Shown here piece after piece: positions 1-6,039 of a stretch of 6,073 nt of DNA. A program made the translations under genes and the position numbers. Position 1 is the first letter of the stretch. Every line of letters starts with the position of its first letter. The stretch is taken from NCBI GenBank assembly GCA_031284385.1, contig JAISZZ010000142.1, positions 1 through 6,073 of the forward strand. Direction: 5' to 3'. Under the pieces are notes generated by a model. The model ran no database searches, had not been told where the DNA came from, and was given only the letters and a program-made list of their open reading frames with translations. The stretch comes from Treponema sp. GTDB taxonomy: Bacteria > Spirochaetota > Spirochaetia > Treponematales > Breznakiellaceae.

Positions 1-868
1 GATAGGCGCGATGACGGACTTCGGCCCGCTTATCGCAAATCCCAAGACCGCATTGTTGGGCGCGGCTGCACAGTTCGGCGTGTTCGGCACGCTTTTCGGC
101 GTTACCGCGATGAACCTGGTACCCGGTGTAAACTTTACGCTTAAGGAAGCCTGCGCCGTCGCCATAATAGGCGGCGCGGACGGTCCCACAACGATTTACA
201 TTGCCGCAAAACTGGCGCCCAAACTGCTCGCTACTGTCGCTGTCGCGGCGTATTCCTACATGGCGCTCGTGCCGTTGATACAACCGCCCATCATGAAGGC
301 GCTCACAACGCAGGAGGAGCGGCTCATCAAAATGAAGCAGTTGCGGCCTGTTCCCAAGGTGGAAAAAATATTGTTTCCAATAATTGTGCTTTCGCTTACA
401 ATTCTGTTGTTACCGGCTGCCGCTCCGCTTATCGGATGTATGATGTTCGGTAATTTCATCAAAGAATGTGGCGTGGTGGAACGGCTTTCTAAGACTTTGC
501 AGAACGAATTGATGAACATAGTTTCTATACTGCTGTCGCTCGGCGTTGGCAGTCAAATGACACCGGAAAAGTTTTTGAATCCATCGTCGCTTTCTATAGT
601 TGCGCTTGGACTTGTGGCGTTCTGCATCGCTACGGCTTCCGGTGTGCTTGTCGCCAAGTTTATGAACCTGTTCTTAAAAGAAAAAATCAACCCGCTGATA
701 GGTTCCGCCGGTGTTTCCGCCGTGCCAATGGCGGCGCGTGTTTCCAACAAGGTCGGCCTTGAATACGATCCGGGTAACTTCCTGTTGATGCACGCGATGG
801 GGCCAAATGTAGCGGGCGTTATCGGCACCGCGATTGCCGCCGGTATCATGATAGCGAGTTACGGTTGA
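1..868 (+). CDS. oadB: Na+-translocating decarboxylase beta subunit, 5' end cut by window
   Basis: This is the C-terminal two-thirds of the integral-membrane subunit that couples decarboxylation of a carboxybiotin intermediate to Na+ export. The reading frame is open to the left edge (codons from base 2 give Ile-Gly-Ala before the Met at 11), and the family has conserved sequence before that Met, so the Met at 11 is internal. Counting it as residue 1, the GGADGPT motif is at 54-60 (Asp57), AYSYMALVP at 80-88 (Tyr83), and [17 protein letters not shown] at 227-243. From memory of the Klebsiella OadB mutational work, these match Asp203, Tyr229, Asn373, Gly377, Ser382 and Arg389 with identical spacing, so no key residue is missing. 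Several hydrophobic helices flank the motifs. The C-terminus ([15 protein letters not shown]) is complete. Oxaloacetate, methylmalonyl-CoA, glutaconyl-CoA and malonate decarboxylase beta subunits are alike, so the substrate is not settled. The alpha and gamma subunits would be expected upstream, outside the window. Confidence 0.93.
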   Translation, partial: IGAMTDFGPLIANPKTALLGAAAQFGVFGTLFGVTAMNLVPGVNFTLKEACAVAIIGGADGPTTIYIAAKLAPKLLATVAVAAYSYMALVPLIQPPIMKALTTQEERLIKMKQLRPVPKVEKILFPIIVLSLTILLLPAAAPLIGCMMFGNFIKECGVVERLSKTLQNELMNIVSILLSLGVGSQMTPEKFLNPSSLSIVALGLVAFCIATASGVLVAKFMNLFLKEKINPLIGSAGVSAVPMAARVSNKVGLEYDPGNFLLMHAMGPNVAGVIGTAIAAGIMIASYG

Positions 869-869
869 A

Positions 870-1685
870 ATGCGCTCAATACGCTTGATAGCGCTGGATC
901 TTGACGATACCCTGCTGCGGACGGATCTCAGTATCTCGTTCCGTGCGCGAAAAGCTATAAAACGCTGTATCGCGGCGGGTATCGGTATAGTTTTAGCCTC
1001 TGGGCGTTCCTACAAATCTGTATACCGGTATGTGAAAATGCTGTCGTTGCATAAGAGCGGCGGTTATGTGATTTGTGGGAACGGTTCCATTATTCAGGAA
1101 GCAGCAACGGGGAAAATTATAGAGCAGGTTACATTGCCTCCCAAACCCGCCCTTGAAACATTCGATATGGCTGACGCGGAAGGTTTTGCGGTACAGATAT
1201 ACGAGGGTGATGTGGCTTATGTTTCCCTCAAAAACGAATTCGCCGTGTACGAAAAAAAACTTACCGGACTTCATCAGACTATTCCTGATAATTTTAGGGA
1301 AATGGTAGCGTCAGGCTGCCATAAACTGGTAATACCCGGCGATCCCATGTTGTTGAAACAGTTGGAAATTATACTGAAAAATATTTCGGATGGCGAGGTT
1401 ACTATTTTTACCAGTAAGCCGTACTATCTTGAAATATTGCCGCCTGCTACGGACAAGGGCAGCGCTCTTTCCAAAGTGGCCTCAAGGCTGGGCATCGATC
1501 GCGAGGCTGTCATGGCCGCCGGAGATTCGATGAATGACGAAGCGATGATACGCTGGGCGGGGTTCGGTGTCGCAATGTGTAACGGCGATGATCGTGTTAA
1601 AAAAGCGGCGCGTCTTGTTACGGAAAAATCAAACGATGAAGACGGTATTGCCCGCGTCATAGAAGAATATGTGTTGAAACGGTAA
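870..1685 (+). CDS. Cof-type HAD superfamily phosphatase (class IIB)
   Basis: A soluble Mg2+-dependent haloacid-dehalogenase-type hydrolase of 271 residues, the usual length for the Cof/YidA group. All four catalytic motifs are visible. Motif I is LDLDDTLL with nucleophile Asp10 and acid/base Asp12. Motif II is ASGRS with Ser44. Motif III is the DKGSAL lysine, Lys196. Motif IV is GDSMND with Asp219 and Asp223. The cap domain sits between motifs II and III (about residues 85-190), as in type IIB enzymes. The C-terminal KSNDEDGIARVIEE is typical of the family. Members dephosphorylate sugar phosphates, FMN, PLP or similar small metabolites, and sequence does not reveal which. The ATG lies one base after the stop of the decarboxylase subunit and has no clear Shine-Dalgarno, so translation is probably coupled to the upstream gene. 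A link to PLP turnover for the next gene's enzyme is possible but speculative. Confidence 0.92.
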   Translation: MRSIRLIALDLDDTLLRTDLSISFRARKAIKRCIAAGIGIVLASGRSYKSVYRYVKMLSLHKSGGYVICGNGSIIQEAATGKIIEQVTLPPKPALETFDMADAEGFAVQIYEGDVAYVSLKNEFAVYEKKLTGLHQTIPDNFREMVASGCHKLVIPGDPMLLKQLEIILKNISDGEVTIFTSKPYYLEILPPATDKGSALSKVASRLGIDREAVMAAGDSMNDEAMIRWAGFGVAMCNGDDRVKKAARLVTEKSNDEDGIARVIEEYVLKR

Positions 1686-1707
1686 CCCTAACCGTAAAGA
1701 GAACGGT
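1679..1707 (+). other. Pair of mutually exclusive short hairpins before the aminotransferase gene
   Basis: The stretch holds acggt at 1679-1683, accgt at 1691-1695 and acggt again at 1703-1707. The middle copy can pair with either neighbour, and each pairing leaves a 7-nt loop. The outer copies are part of a direct repeat aacggtaa (1678-1685 and 1702-1709), the first of which spans the phosphatase stop codon. The stems are only 5 bp and there is no U-tract, so this is not a terminator. It may be chance. Confidence 0.25.
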
Positions 1708-1721
1708 AATCAAGCGGAAGT

Positions 1722-1727
1722 AGGAGG
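1722..1727 (+). promoter_or_regulatory. Strong Shine-Dalgarno AGGAGG fixing the aminotransferase start
   Basis: A perfect AGGAGG lies five bases before the ATG at 1733. It is the strongest ribosome binding site among the + strand genes and decides the start. It suggests this gene is translated independently rather than by coupling, in contrast to its neighbours. Confidence 0.9.
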
Positions 1728-1732
1728 GCGGT

Positions 1733-2947
1733 ATGCCTGTAGCGAAAGCTGTTAGAGAAGCGTTGGGCTCCTCATCCATGATACGAAAAATGTTCGAGGA
1801 AGGAGCGGAATTAAAAAAGAAATACGGTGATGGCAATGTATTTGATTTTTCAATAGGCAATCCCGACCTTGAACCGCCTGAAATTTTTCAGAAAACCTTA
1901 CTGCGACTTGTAACGGAAAATGACGCCGGTTCACACGGATATATGTCTAATGCCGGTTACCCGTATGTGAGGGCGGAGTTGGCAAAAAAAGCCTCCCGCG
2001 AACATGGCGTAGAGATTAATGGACAGCATATCATAATGTCGGTGGGCGCGGCGGGCGCGTTGAATGTAATTTTGAAATCCATCCTGAATCCTGATGATGA
2101 AGTGATAGTCAGCAGGCCCTACTTCATGGAGTATCGTTCATACATCACAAATCACGGTGGAAAACTTATAGAAGCCGCCGCAACCGCGGACTTCAATTTG
2201 GATATAGATTCGATACAAGCGGCCTTGAGCGAAAGAACGGCGGCTGTCCTTATCAATTCGCCGCATAATCCAACAGGCCGCGTGTACCCCCAAAAAATCA
2301 TAGCCGCGCTCGCGGATGTTTTGTTGCGGCACGGCAAAAATACGGGGCGTTACCCATACCTTATAGCCGATGAGCCTTACCGTGAACTGGTATACGGCAA
2401 TGTTACGGTTCCGCCCATTCTATGCGCTTACCCGTATTCGCTTGTCGCTACATCTTACTCAAAGAGTCTGTCCCTGCCGGGAGAGCGTATAGGTTATATC
2501 GCGGTTGGGCCGCAAAATGACGATAAAGAAACGCTGATAAACGCACTTGTGTACGCTACACGAGTTTTGGGATATGTAAACGCGCCCGCGCTGATGCAGC
2601 GCTGTGTAGCGGAATTGACGGAAGCTAAGGCGGCGATTGAAGTGTACGCTGCGCGGCGGGCAGCTTTTAAGAACACTCTGGACGCGGCAGGCTTGCAGTA
2701 TATCGATCCGGAGGGCGCTTTTTACATTTTTTGCAAGACACCCGGTAGTGATGATGACGGGGCCTTTGTCAACGAGTTAAAAAAACATCTGATACTGGGG
2801 GTGCCGGGACGCAGTTTTGGCGCTCCCGGCTGGGTACGTTTTGCGTACTGCGTGAATGAGGAATTGATACGCGCCTCCGCAGCGGCGTTCAAAGAAACGG
2901 CGCGAAGTTTCACGGCGCGAAGTTTCACGGCGCAAGCTGCGAAGTGA
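1733..2947 (+). CDS. PLP-dependent class I/II aminotransferase (fold type I)
   Basis: A 404-residue cytosolic aminotransferase in the AAT I superfamily. It transfers an amino group between an amino acid and a 2-oxo acid through pyridoxal phosphate. Visible landmarks are an N-terminal FSIGNPDLEPP (39-49), the GYMSNAGYPYVR substrate/cofactor loop (69-80), SVGAAGALN (103-111), and NSPHNPTG (175-182) with the conserved Asn179. They continue with IADEPYREL (211-219), where Asp213 and Tyr216 contact the PLP ring, SYSKSLSLPGERIGY (241-255), with Schiff-base Lys244 and phosphate-binding Arg252, and VRFAYC with Arg369, the usual alpha-carboxylate-binding arginine. All catalytic positions are intact. 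The amino-donor specificity (aspartate, alanine, aromatic or other) cannot be read from these motifs. The last 15 or so residues (from Glu388) carry a doubled ARSFT caused by a 15-bp tandem repeat, beyond the conserved domain. The start is supported by the AGGAGG five bases upstream. Confidence 0.93.
   Translation: MPVAKAVREALGSSSMIRKMFEEGAELKKKYGDGNVFDFSIGNPDLEPPEIFQKTLLRLVTENDAGSHGYMSNAGYPYVRAELAKKASREHGVEINGQHIIMSVGAAGALNVILKSILNPDDEVIVSRPYFMEYRSYITNHGGKLIEAAATADFNLDIDSIQAALSERTAAVLINSPHNPTGRVYPQKIIAALADVLLRHGKNTGRYPYLIADEPYRELVYGNVTVPPILCAYPYSLVATSYSKSLSLPGERIGYIAVGPQNDDKETLINALVYATRVLGYVNAPALMQRCVAELTEAKAAIEVYAARRAAFKNTLDAAGLQYIDPEGAFYIFCKTPGSDDDGAFVNELKKHLILGVPGRSFGAPGWVRFAYCVNEELIRASAAAFKETARSFTARSFTAQAAK
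2897..2933 (+). repeat. 15-bp in-frame tandem repeat at the aminotransferase 3' end
   Basis: The unit acggcgcgaagtttc occurs at 2897-2911 and 2912-2926 with no mismatches, followed by a partial third copy (acggcgc, 2927-2933). It encodes a repeated five-residue block (TARSF/TARSF) in the C-terminal tail. The period is a multiple of three, so copy-number change would keep the frame. This looks like replication slippage in a poorly constrained tail. Confidence 0.95.
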
Positions 2948-2970
2948 AGTTATTCATCATGAATCTTCAC
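2944..2970 (+). promoter_or_regulatory. Hairpin spanning the aminotransferase stop, upstream of the ABC ATPase start
   Basis: gtgaag (2944-2949) pairs with cttcac (2965-2970), and attca (2952-2956) pairs with tgaat (2960-2964). This gives 11 base pairs with a two-base bulge and a three-base loop. It contains the aminotransferase stop codon (2945-2947) and ends 11 bases before the ATPase ATG. There is no U-tract, so a standard intrinsic terminator is unlikely. Possible roles are mRNA processing, partial attenuation or control of ribosome access to the ATPase gene. The structure is seen directly; a role is inference. Confidence 0.45.
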
Positions 2971-2981
2971 GGCTTCAATGT

Positions 2982-3842
2982 ATGATAGTTTACAGGAATG
3001 TTACAAAAAAGTACGGCGCTGTCGCCGCCGTAACGGATTTTTCACTTGAAATAGCGCGGGGCGAGTTTTTTGGACTATTGGGGCCGAACGGCGCCGGCAA
3101 GACTACGCTTTTACGCATGACTACAACTCTTACATATCCAAGCGCCGGTTTTATCGGCATAGACGGTGAACGTATAGACCGAAATCTAACGTCGGCCAAA
3201 CGGCGACTGGGAATCGTGCCGCAGTATTCAAATCTTGAAGGTGAGCTTTCCGCCCTGCAAAACCTTGAATATCATGGCAGGCTTTACGGACTGCCGCAGG
3301 CGCTGCGGCGGCGACGCTCAGAGGAATTGCTTGAATTCGCGGCTCTCGCGGACAGGAAAAATGACAGGGCCAAGACTTTTTCGGGTGGTATGCAGCGTAA
3401 ATTGATGATTGTGAAGGCTCTGATGCATGAACCTGATATTCTGTTACTGGATGAAATCACCGTAGGACTTGATGCCGCATGGCGAAGGCGTATTTGGGAT
3501 TTGCTCAGGGAACTACATAGACAGGGTTTGACGATTCTGCTTACGACCCACTACTTGGAAGAGGCGTGGACGCTCTGTTCACGGCTTGGCATGATAGACT
3601 GCGGTAGACTAAAACATACCGGGACTCCGCATGATATTATAAAAAGCGCCGGAAATTTTGTGCTTGAATACTTTGAAAACGGTGAAACCACGCAGCGTTT
3701 TTTTGACACTCGTGATGACGCTATTGCGGACGCAAAAAGATTACCTTGCGAATTCAAAATCCGCGAGGCAAACCTTGAAGATGCATTTATAAAATTGACC
3801 TCAAAAAATTTGAGCAGCGCGGAAAGCGGGGATGTAATTTAA
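2982..3842 (+). CDS. ABC-2 type exporter ATP-binding protein (NodI/DrrA-like)
   Basis: The 286-residue ATPase of a two-gene ABC exporter, which hydrolyses ATP at the inner face of the membrane to drive the permease encoded next. Domain order is canonical: Walker A GPNGAGKTT (34-42), Q-loop Gln81, signature FSGGMQRK (133-140), Walker B ILLLDE (153-158, catalytic Glu158), D-loop GLDA (162-165) and switch His190 in TTHYLEEA. One oddity is that the residue after the catalytic Glu is Ile159, where the family usually has Pro. A C-terminal extension of about 70 residues ends in the NLEDAFIKLT element (264-273) typical of NodI/DrrA-type exporters. The ATG at 2982 gives a normal N-terminus but has no clear Shine-Dalgarno. 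An out-of-frame ATG at 2978 lies just before it, and a hairpin lies at 2944-2970. The substrate is unknown: drug, lipid, polysaccharide and peptide exporters all share this type. Confidence 0.93.
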   Translation: MIVYRNVTKKYGAVAAVTDFSLEIARGEFFGLLGPNGAGKTTLLRMTTTLTYPSAGFIGIDGERIDRNLTSAKRRLGIVPQYSNLEGELSALQNLEYHGRLYGLPQALRRRRSEELLEFAALADRKNDRAKTFSGGMQRKLMIVKALMHEPDILLLDEITVGLDAAWRRRIWDLLRELHRQGLTILLTTHYLEEAWTLCSRLGMIDCGRLKHTGTPHDIIKSAGNFVLEYFENGETTQRFFDTRDDAIADAKRLPCEFKIREANLEDAFIKLTSKNLSSAESGDVI

Positions 3843-4592
3843 TTGTCGCAGTTTACCGCAATAATTTGGAAAGAGTGGATTCTGTTCAAAAAAAAATTTA
3901 TTGATATAACCATCGGTGCGTTGACTGGACCGCTCTTGTACCTTATTGCATTTGGCTGGGGGCTGGGCGGCGCTGTTTTTGTGGGCGGCGCTGTTTTTGT
4001 GGGCGGCGTTTCCTACACTGCCTTTGTCATGCCCGGCATAATAGCGATGAACGGTATGACGCAGGGTTTTGGTGTGATAGCAAACGACATCAACATGGCG
4101 CGTATATACCAAAAAACTTTTGAGGCGGTGATGGTGAGTCCGGTAAGTATGCCAATTTTTATGTTTGCCCGCATCACGGCAAACTTGCTGCGGTGTTTGT
4201 ACAACGCGACGCTTATAATCGCCGTTTCGTTTTTGTTTTCCGCGGGACTTCGTTTGGATTGGTATTTCCTGTTGCTTCTCGCGTTGAATTGCGCCGTATT
4301 CTCCACCATAGGTTTTATTGCCGGACTTCTCATCGATTCGCACGCAGACATGGCAAAAACTTCAAACTTTATAATAACGCCGATGTCATTTCTCTGCGGC
4401 ACGTTTTTCCCGTTGGAACGGTTTCCATTCGTTTTACGCAAAATAATAGAATTTTTACCGCTTACACAGGCCGTAAACGGGATGAGGGCGGGCATAAACG
4501 CCGAATTCAGCTTTGTCCCGCCGCTCACGCTGTTGGCATGGCTCGCACTGTTACTGCCTGCGGCGGCTTTACTTTGTAAAAAGGCCGCTTAA
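3843..4592 (+). CDS. ABC-2 type exporter permease (NodJ-like)
   Basis: A 249-residue membrane subunit paired with the preceding ATPase; the two presumably assemble as a 2+2 exporter. It begins with a short cytoplasmic amphipathic stretch (about residues 5-20). About six hydrophobic segments follow, near 26-44, 58-80, 105-134, 139-164, 174-190 and 226-245. The ABC-2 landmark AVMVSPVSM (95-103) and a FFPLERFP element (188-195) are present. The start is taken as TTG at 3843, immediately after the ATPase stop (3840-3842). A gggga at 3828-3832 sits ten bases upstream, and no in-frame ATG lies before the first membrane segment. Such abutment implies translational coupling. Two oddities are an A9 tract (3888-3896) encoding the lysines after Phe15, and an 18-bp tandem repeat that doubles GGAVFV just after the first membrane segment. 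The stop codon sits inside a palindrome. Confidence 0.9.
   Translation: MSQFTAIIWKEWILFKKKFIDITIGALTGPLLYLIAFGWGLGGAVFVGGAVFVGGVSYTAFVMPGIIAMNGMTQGFGVIANDINMARIYQKTFEAVMVSPVSMPIFMFARITANLLRCLYNATLIIAVSFLFSAGLRLDWYFLLLLALNCAVFSTIGFIAGLLIDSHADMAKTSNFIITPMSFLCGTFFPLERFPFVLRKIIEFLPLTQAVNGMRAGINAEFSFVPPLTLLAWLALLLPAAALLCKKAA
3964..4008 (+). repeat. 18-bp in-frame tandem repeat inside the permease
   Basis: The unit gggcggcgctgtttttgt is present at 3965-3982 and 3983-4000 without mismatch. A third partial copy (gggcggcg) runs to 4008, and one matching base (t3964) precedes the first unit. It encodes GGAVFV twice and then GG. It lies in the predicted first external loop between the first two membrane segments. 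The period preserves the frame, so copy number can vary without disabling the gene. Confidence 0.95.
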
Positions 4593-4597
4593 GCGGC
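4584..4597. repeat. 14-bp perfect palindrome over the permease stop codon
   Basis: gccgcttaagcggc reads the same on both strands and includes the permease TAA (4590-4592). As RNA it forms a 5-bp GC stem with a TTAA loop. On the + strand it is followed by a run of G rather than U, so it is not a classic intrinsic terminator, though it could stall transcription or protect the 3' end. Confidence 0.6.
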
Positions 4598-4612
4598 GGG
4601 GGGGGGGGGGGG
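4598..4612 (+). repeat. Homopolymer run of 15 G in the convergent intergenic region
   Basis: Fifteen consecutive G lie six bases beyond the permease stop codon. The run is outside any gene, so a change in length would not alter a protein. It may be a real slippage-prone tract, a G-quadruplex-capable stretch, or a sequencing or assembly error, since long G runs are a known weak point of two-colour short-read chemistry. Confidence 0.9.
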
Positions 4613-4716
4613 ACGCTGAAACGAGGCCGCTCGAAGTTTGATTCTACAAAGATTTGGCGGTTTCACTGAAAACTTTCGATAAAACCGCCGTTTGTAGTAC
4701 CGTAACGGGAGCGTCC
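4611..4716. terminator. Nested imperfect inverted repeat between convergent genes, likely two-way terminator or repeat element
   Basis: Three arm pairs are nested in order: ggacgct (4611-4617) with agcgtcc (4710-4716), ctacaaa (4644-4650) with tttgtag (4691-4697), and ggcggttt (4656-4663) with aaaccgcc (4682-4689). The central loop is 18 nt. Outside the outer arms, the G run on the left can still pair in part with gccgcccgcc (4717-4726) on the right. The position between the permease stop and the glgC stop fits termination from both sides, but neither strand has a strong U-tract after the inner stem. A miniature inverted-repeat element or a REP-like dispersed palindrome is an alternative. The pairing is seen directly; the function is inferred. 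Confidence 0.5.
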
Positions 4717-4735
4717 GCCGCCCGCCAGAACAATG

Positions 4736-6007
4736 TCAGATTATAGTTCCGGGATAGAGAGTCGCGTTTTTGGGTACGACTATTATGCCGTCAACTATTG
4801 AATAGTTGTCAAATGTGCCTTCACTGCGTTTGATGTTGTCAATACCGATACGGCAACCCTCGCCGATACGGGCGTTTTTGTCGATGATAGCGCCTTTGAT
4901 GATTGAGCCTTTACCAATACCGATATTGGGAATGCGTCCATCGGCATTGGCTTCTTTCTGCGCGTCGCTTTCATAGTAATCAGAACCCATACAGACAACG
5001 CCGTTCAAGCTGGCGCCGGATTCGATGATTGTGCGTACCCCGACTATCGCATTTGTGATAGAAGAATTGGTAATAATACAACCTTCCGATGCTATGGATT
5101 GGTTCATACTGCTGAAATTCATTTTGGAAGGAGGCAGATTGTACATTCGCGTATAAATCGGACTATTTTCATCATAGATGTCAAACAGCGGTTTGATGTT
5201 TGCTAGGTTAAGGTTGGCTTCATAGAAACTGCTGATGGTTCCAATATCCTCCCAATAACCCTCAAACGGGTAGGCGTTCACTTTAAGCGTGTTAATCGCC
5301 GCCGGAATTATCTCTTTACCAAAATCCGTAAACTGATTTTCAAGACATTTATGCATCGCGTCCGCGTTAAAAACATAAATACCCATAGACGCAAGATAAG
5401 CGTCTTCGGCGGCTTTACCTTTTTGAATTTCCGGCGGCGCTTTAAAGTCAGAAATATCCTTTGTCGGACCCGGTTTCTCCAAAAATTCGGTGATGACATT
5501 TTTTTTGTCAGCCTTCAATATACCCAACTGGCTTGCTGTTTCTCTTGAAACAGTAGTACAGGCTATTGAAATAGCCGCTTTGGAGTCACAGTGTTTTTTG
5601 AGCATATCTTTGAGATCCATGCGATAGAGCTGATCGCCCGACAGTATGATGTAGTAATCAGGATTATGCGTCCTGAAGTGCATCAGATTTTTACGGACAG
5701 CATCCGCCGTTCCCTCAAACCAACCCGTATGTTCAAGGGTCTGTTCCGCCGCGAGAATTTCGACAAATCCTTTTGTGAAATGGTCGAAAACATAAGTATG
5801 CGACAAATGGATGTGAAGCGAGGCGGAATTGAACTGTGTAAGTATGTATATCTGCTTCAAATCCGAATTTATACAATTCGATAAAGGTATGTCGATAATC
5901 CGATACTTACCACCGAAAGGCACTGCTGGTTTCGCTCTCGCTTGCGTAAGAGGAAATAGCCGCGAACCTTTTCCACCACCTAAAATAATAGATAAAACTT
6001 CCGCCAT
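4736..6007 (-). CDS. glgC: Glucose-1-phosphate adenylyltransferase (ADP-glucose pyrophosphorylase)
   Basis: This enzyme makes ADP-glucose and pyrophosphate from ATP and glucose 1-phosphate, the first committed and usually allosterically controlled step of bacterial glycogen synthesis in the cytosol. The 423-residue product has the usual family length. The N-terminal nucleotidyltransferase domain shows GGGKGSRLFPLT (10-21), RAKPAVPFGGKYR (24-36), FEGTADAVR (97-105), LSGDQLYRMD (122-131) with the metal-binding aspartate Asp125, and EFLEKP (174-179) with Lys178, the position of the glucose-1-phosphate-binding lysine. YWEDIGTI (251-258) precedes the C-terminal left-handed beta-helix (about 280-423), which ends in ATLYPGTII. 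The ATG at 6007 is preferred because MAEVLSIILGGG is the normal N-terminus and an aaggggg ribosome binding site precedes it. The frame is open back to an ATG at the window edge (6073), but those 22 residues look like untranslated leader. The gene converges on the exporter genes, and no other glg gene is in view. Confidence 0.96.
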   Translation of the reverse strand: MAEVLSIILGGGKGSRLFPLTQARAKPAVPFGGKYRIIDIPLSNCINSDLKQIYILTQFNSASLHIHLSHTYVFDHFTKGFVEILAAEQTLEHTGWFEGTADAVRKNLMHFRTHNPDYYIILSGDQLYRMDLKDMLKKHCDSKAAISIACTTVSRETASQLGILKADKKNVITEFLEKPGPTKDISDFKAPPEIQKGKAAEDAYLASMGIYVFNADAMHKCLENQFTDFGKEIIPAAINTLKVNAYPFEGYWEDIGTISSFYEANLNLANIKPLFDIYDENSPIYTRMYNLPPSKMNFSSMNQSIASEGCIITNSSITNAIVGVRTIIESGASLNGVVCMGSDYYESDAQKEANADGRIPNIGIGKGSIIKGAIIDKNARIGEGCRIGIDNIKRSEGTFDNYSIVDGIIVVPKNATLYPGTII

Positions 6008-6012
6008 AAGCG

Positions 6013-6019
6013 CCCCCTT
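6013..6019 (-). promoter_or_regulatory. Ribosome binding site deciding the glgC start
   Basis: On the - strand, aaggggg ends five bases before the ATG at 6007. This spacing supports 6007 over the upstream in-frame ATG at 6073. Confidence 0.85.
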
Positions 6020-6039
6020 CTCTGCTTTAGATAGATTAA

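Noticed and set aside
11..13. ATG at 11 as the start of the decarboxylase subunit
   Set aside because: The frame continues upstream with sequence that fits the family (Ile-Gly-Ala before [11 protein letters not shown]), and conserved membrane segments are missing before it, so the gene begins outside the window.
3801..4343. 180-codon open frame on the - strand
   Set aside because: It lies opposite the end of the ATPase gene and most of the permease gene. Its product is low-complexity and basic (repeated AHKNSA from the 18-bp repeat), with no recognisable domain. It is a shadow of the permease.
4013..4528. 171-codon open frame on the - strand
   Set aside because: It is entirely antisense to the permease, shows no family motif, and depends on the codon bias of the real gene.
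4193..4579. 128-codon + strand frame inside the permease
   Set aside because: It is an out-of-frame overlap with the well-supported membrane protein. The product is Arg/Phe-rich without a domain.
4598..4612. Phase-variable control of a coding gene by the G15 run
   Set aside because: The run is after the stop codons of both convergent genes and not near a promoter, so a length change would not switch a reading frame.
4593..4735. Small RNA or tRNA gene in the convergent gap
   Set aside because: There is no cloverleaf, no promoter-like boxes and no clear terminator tail. The palindromic structure is better explained as a terminator or repeat.
5591..5884. 97-codon + strand frame within glgC
   Set aside because: It is antisense to conserved glgC catalytic motifs and has no domain or convincing ribosome binding site.
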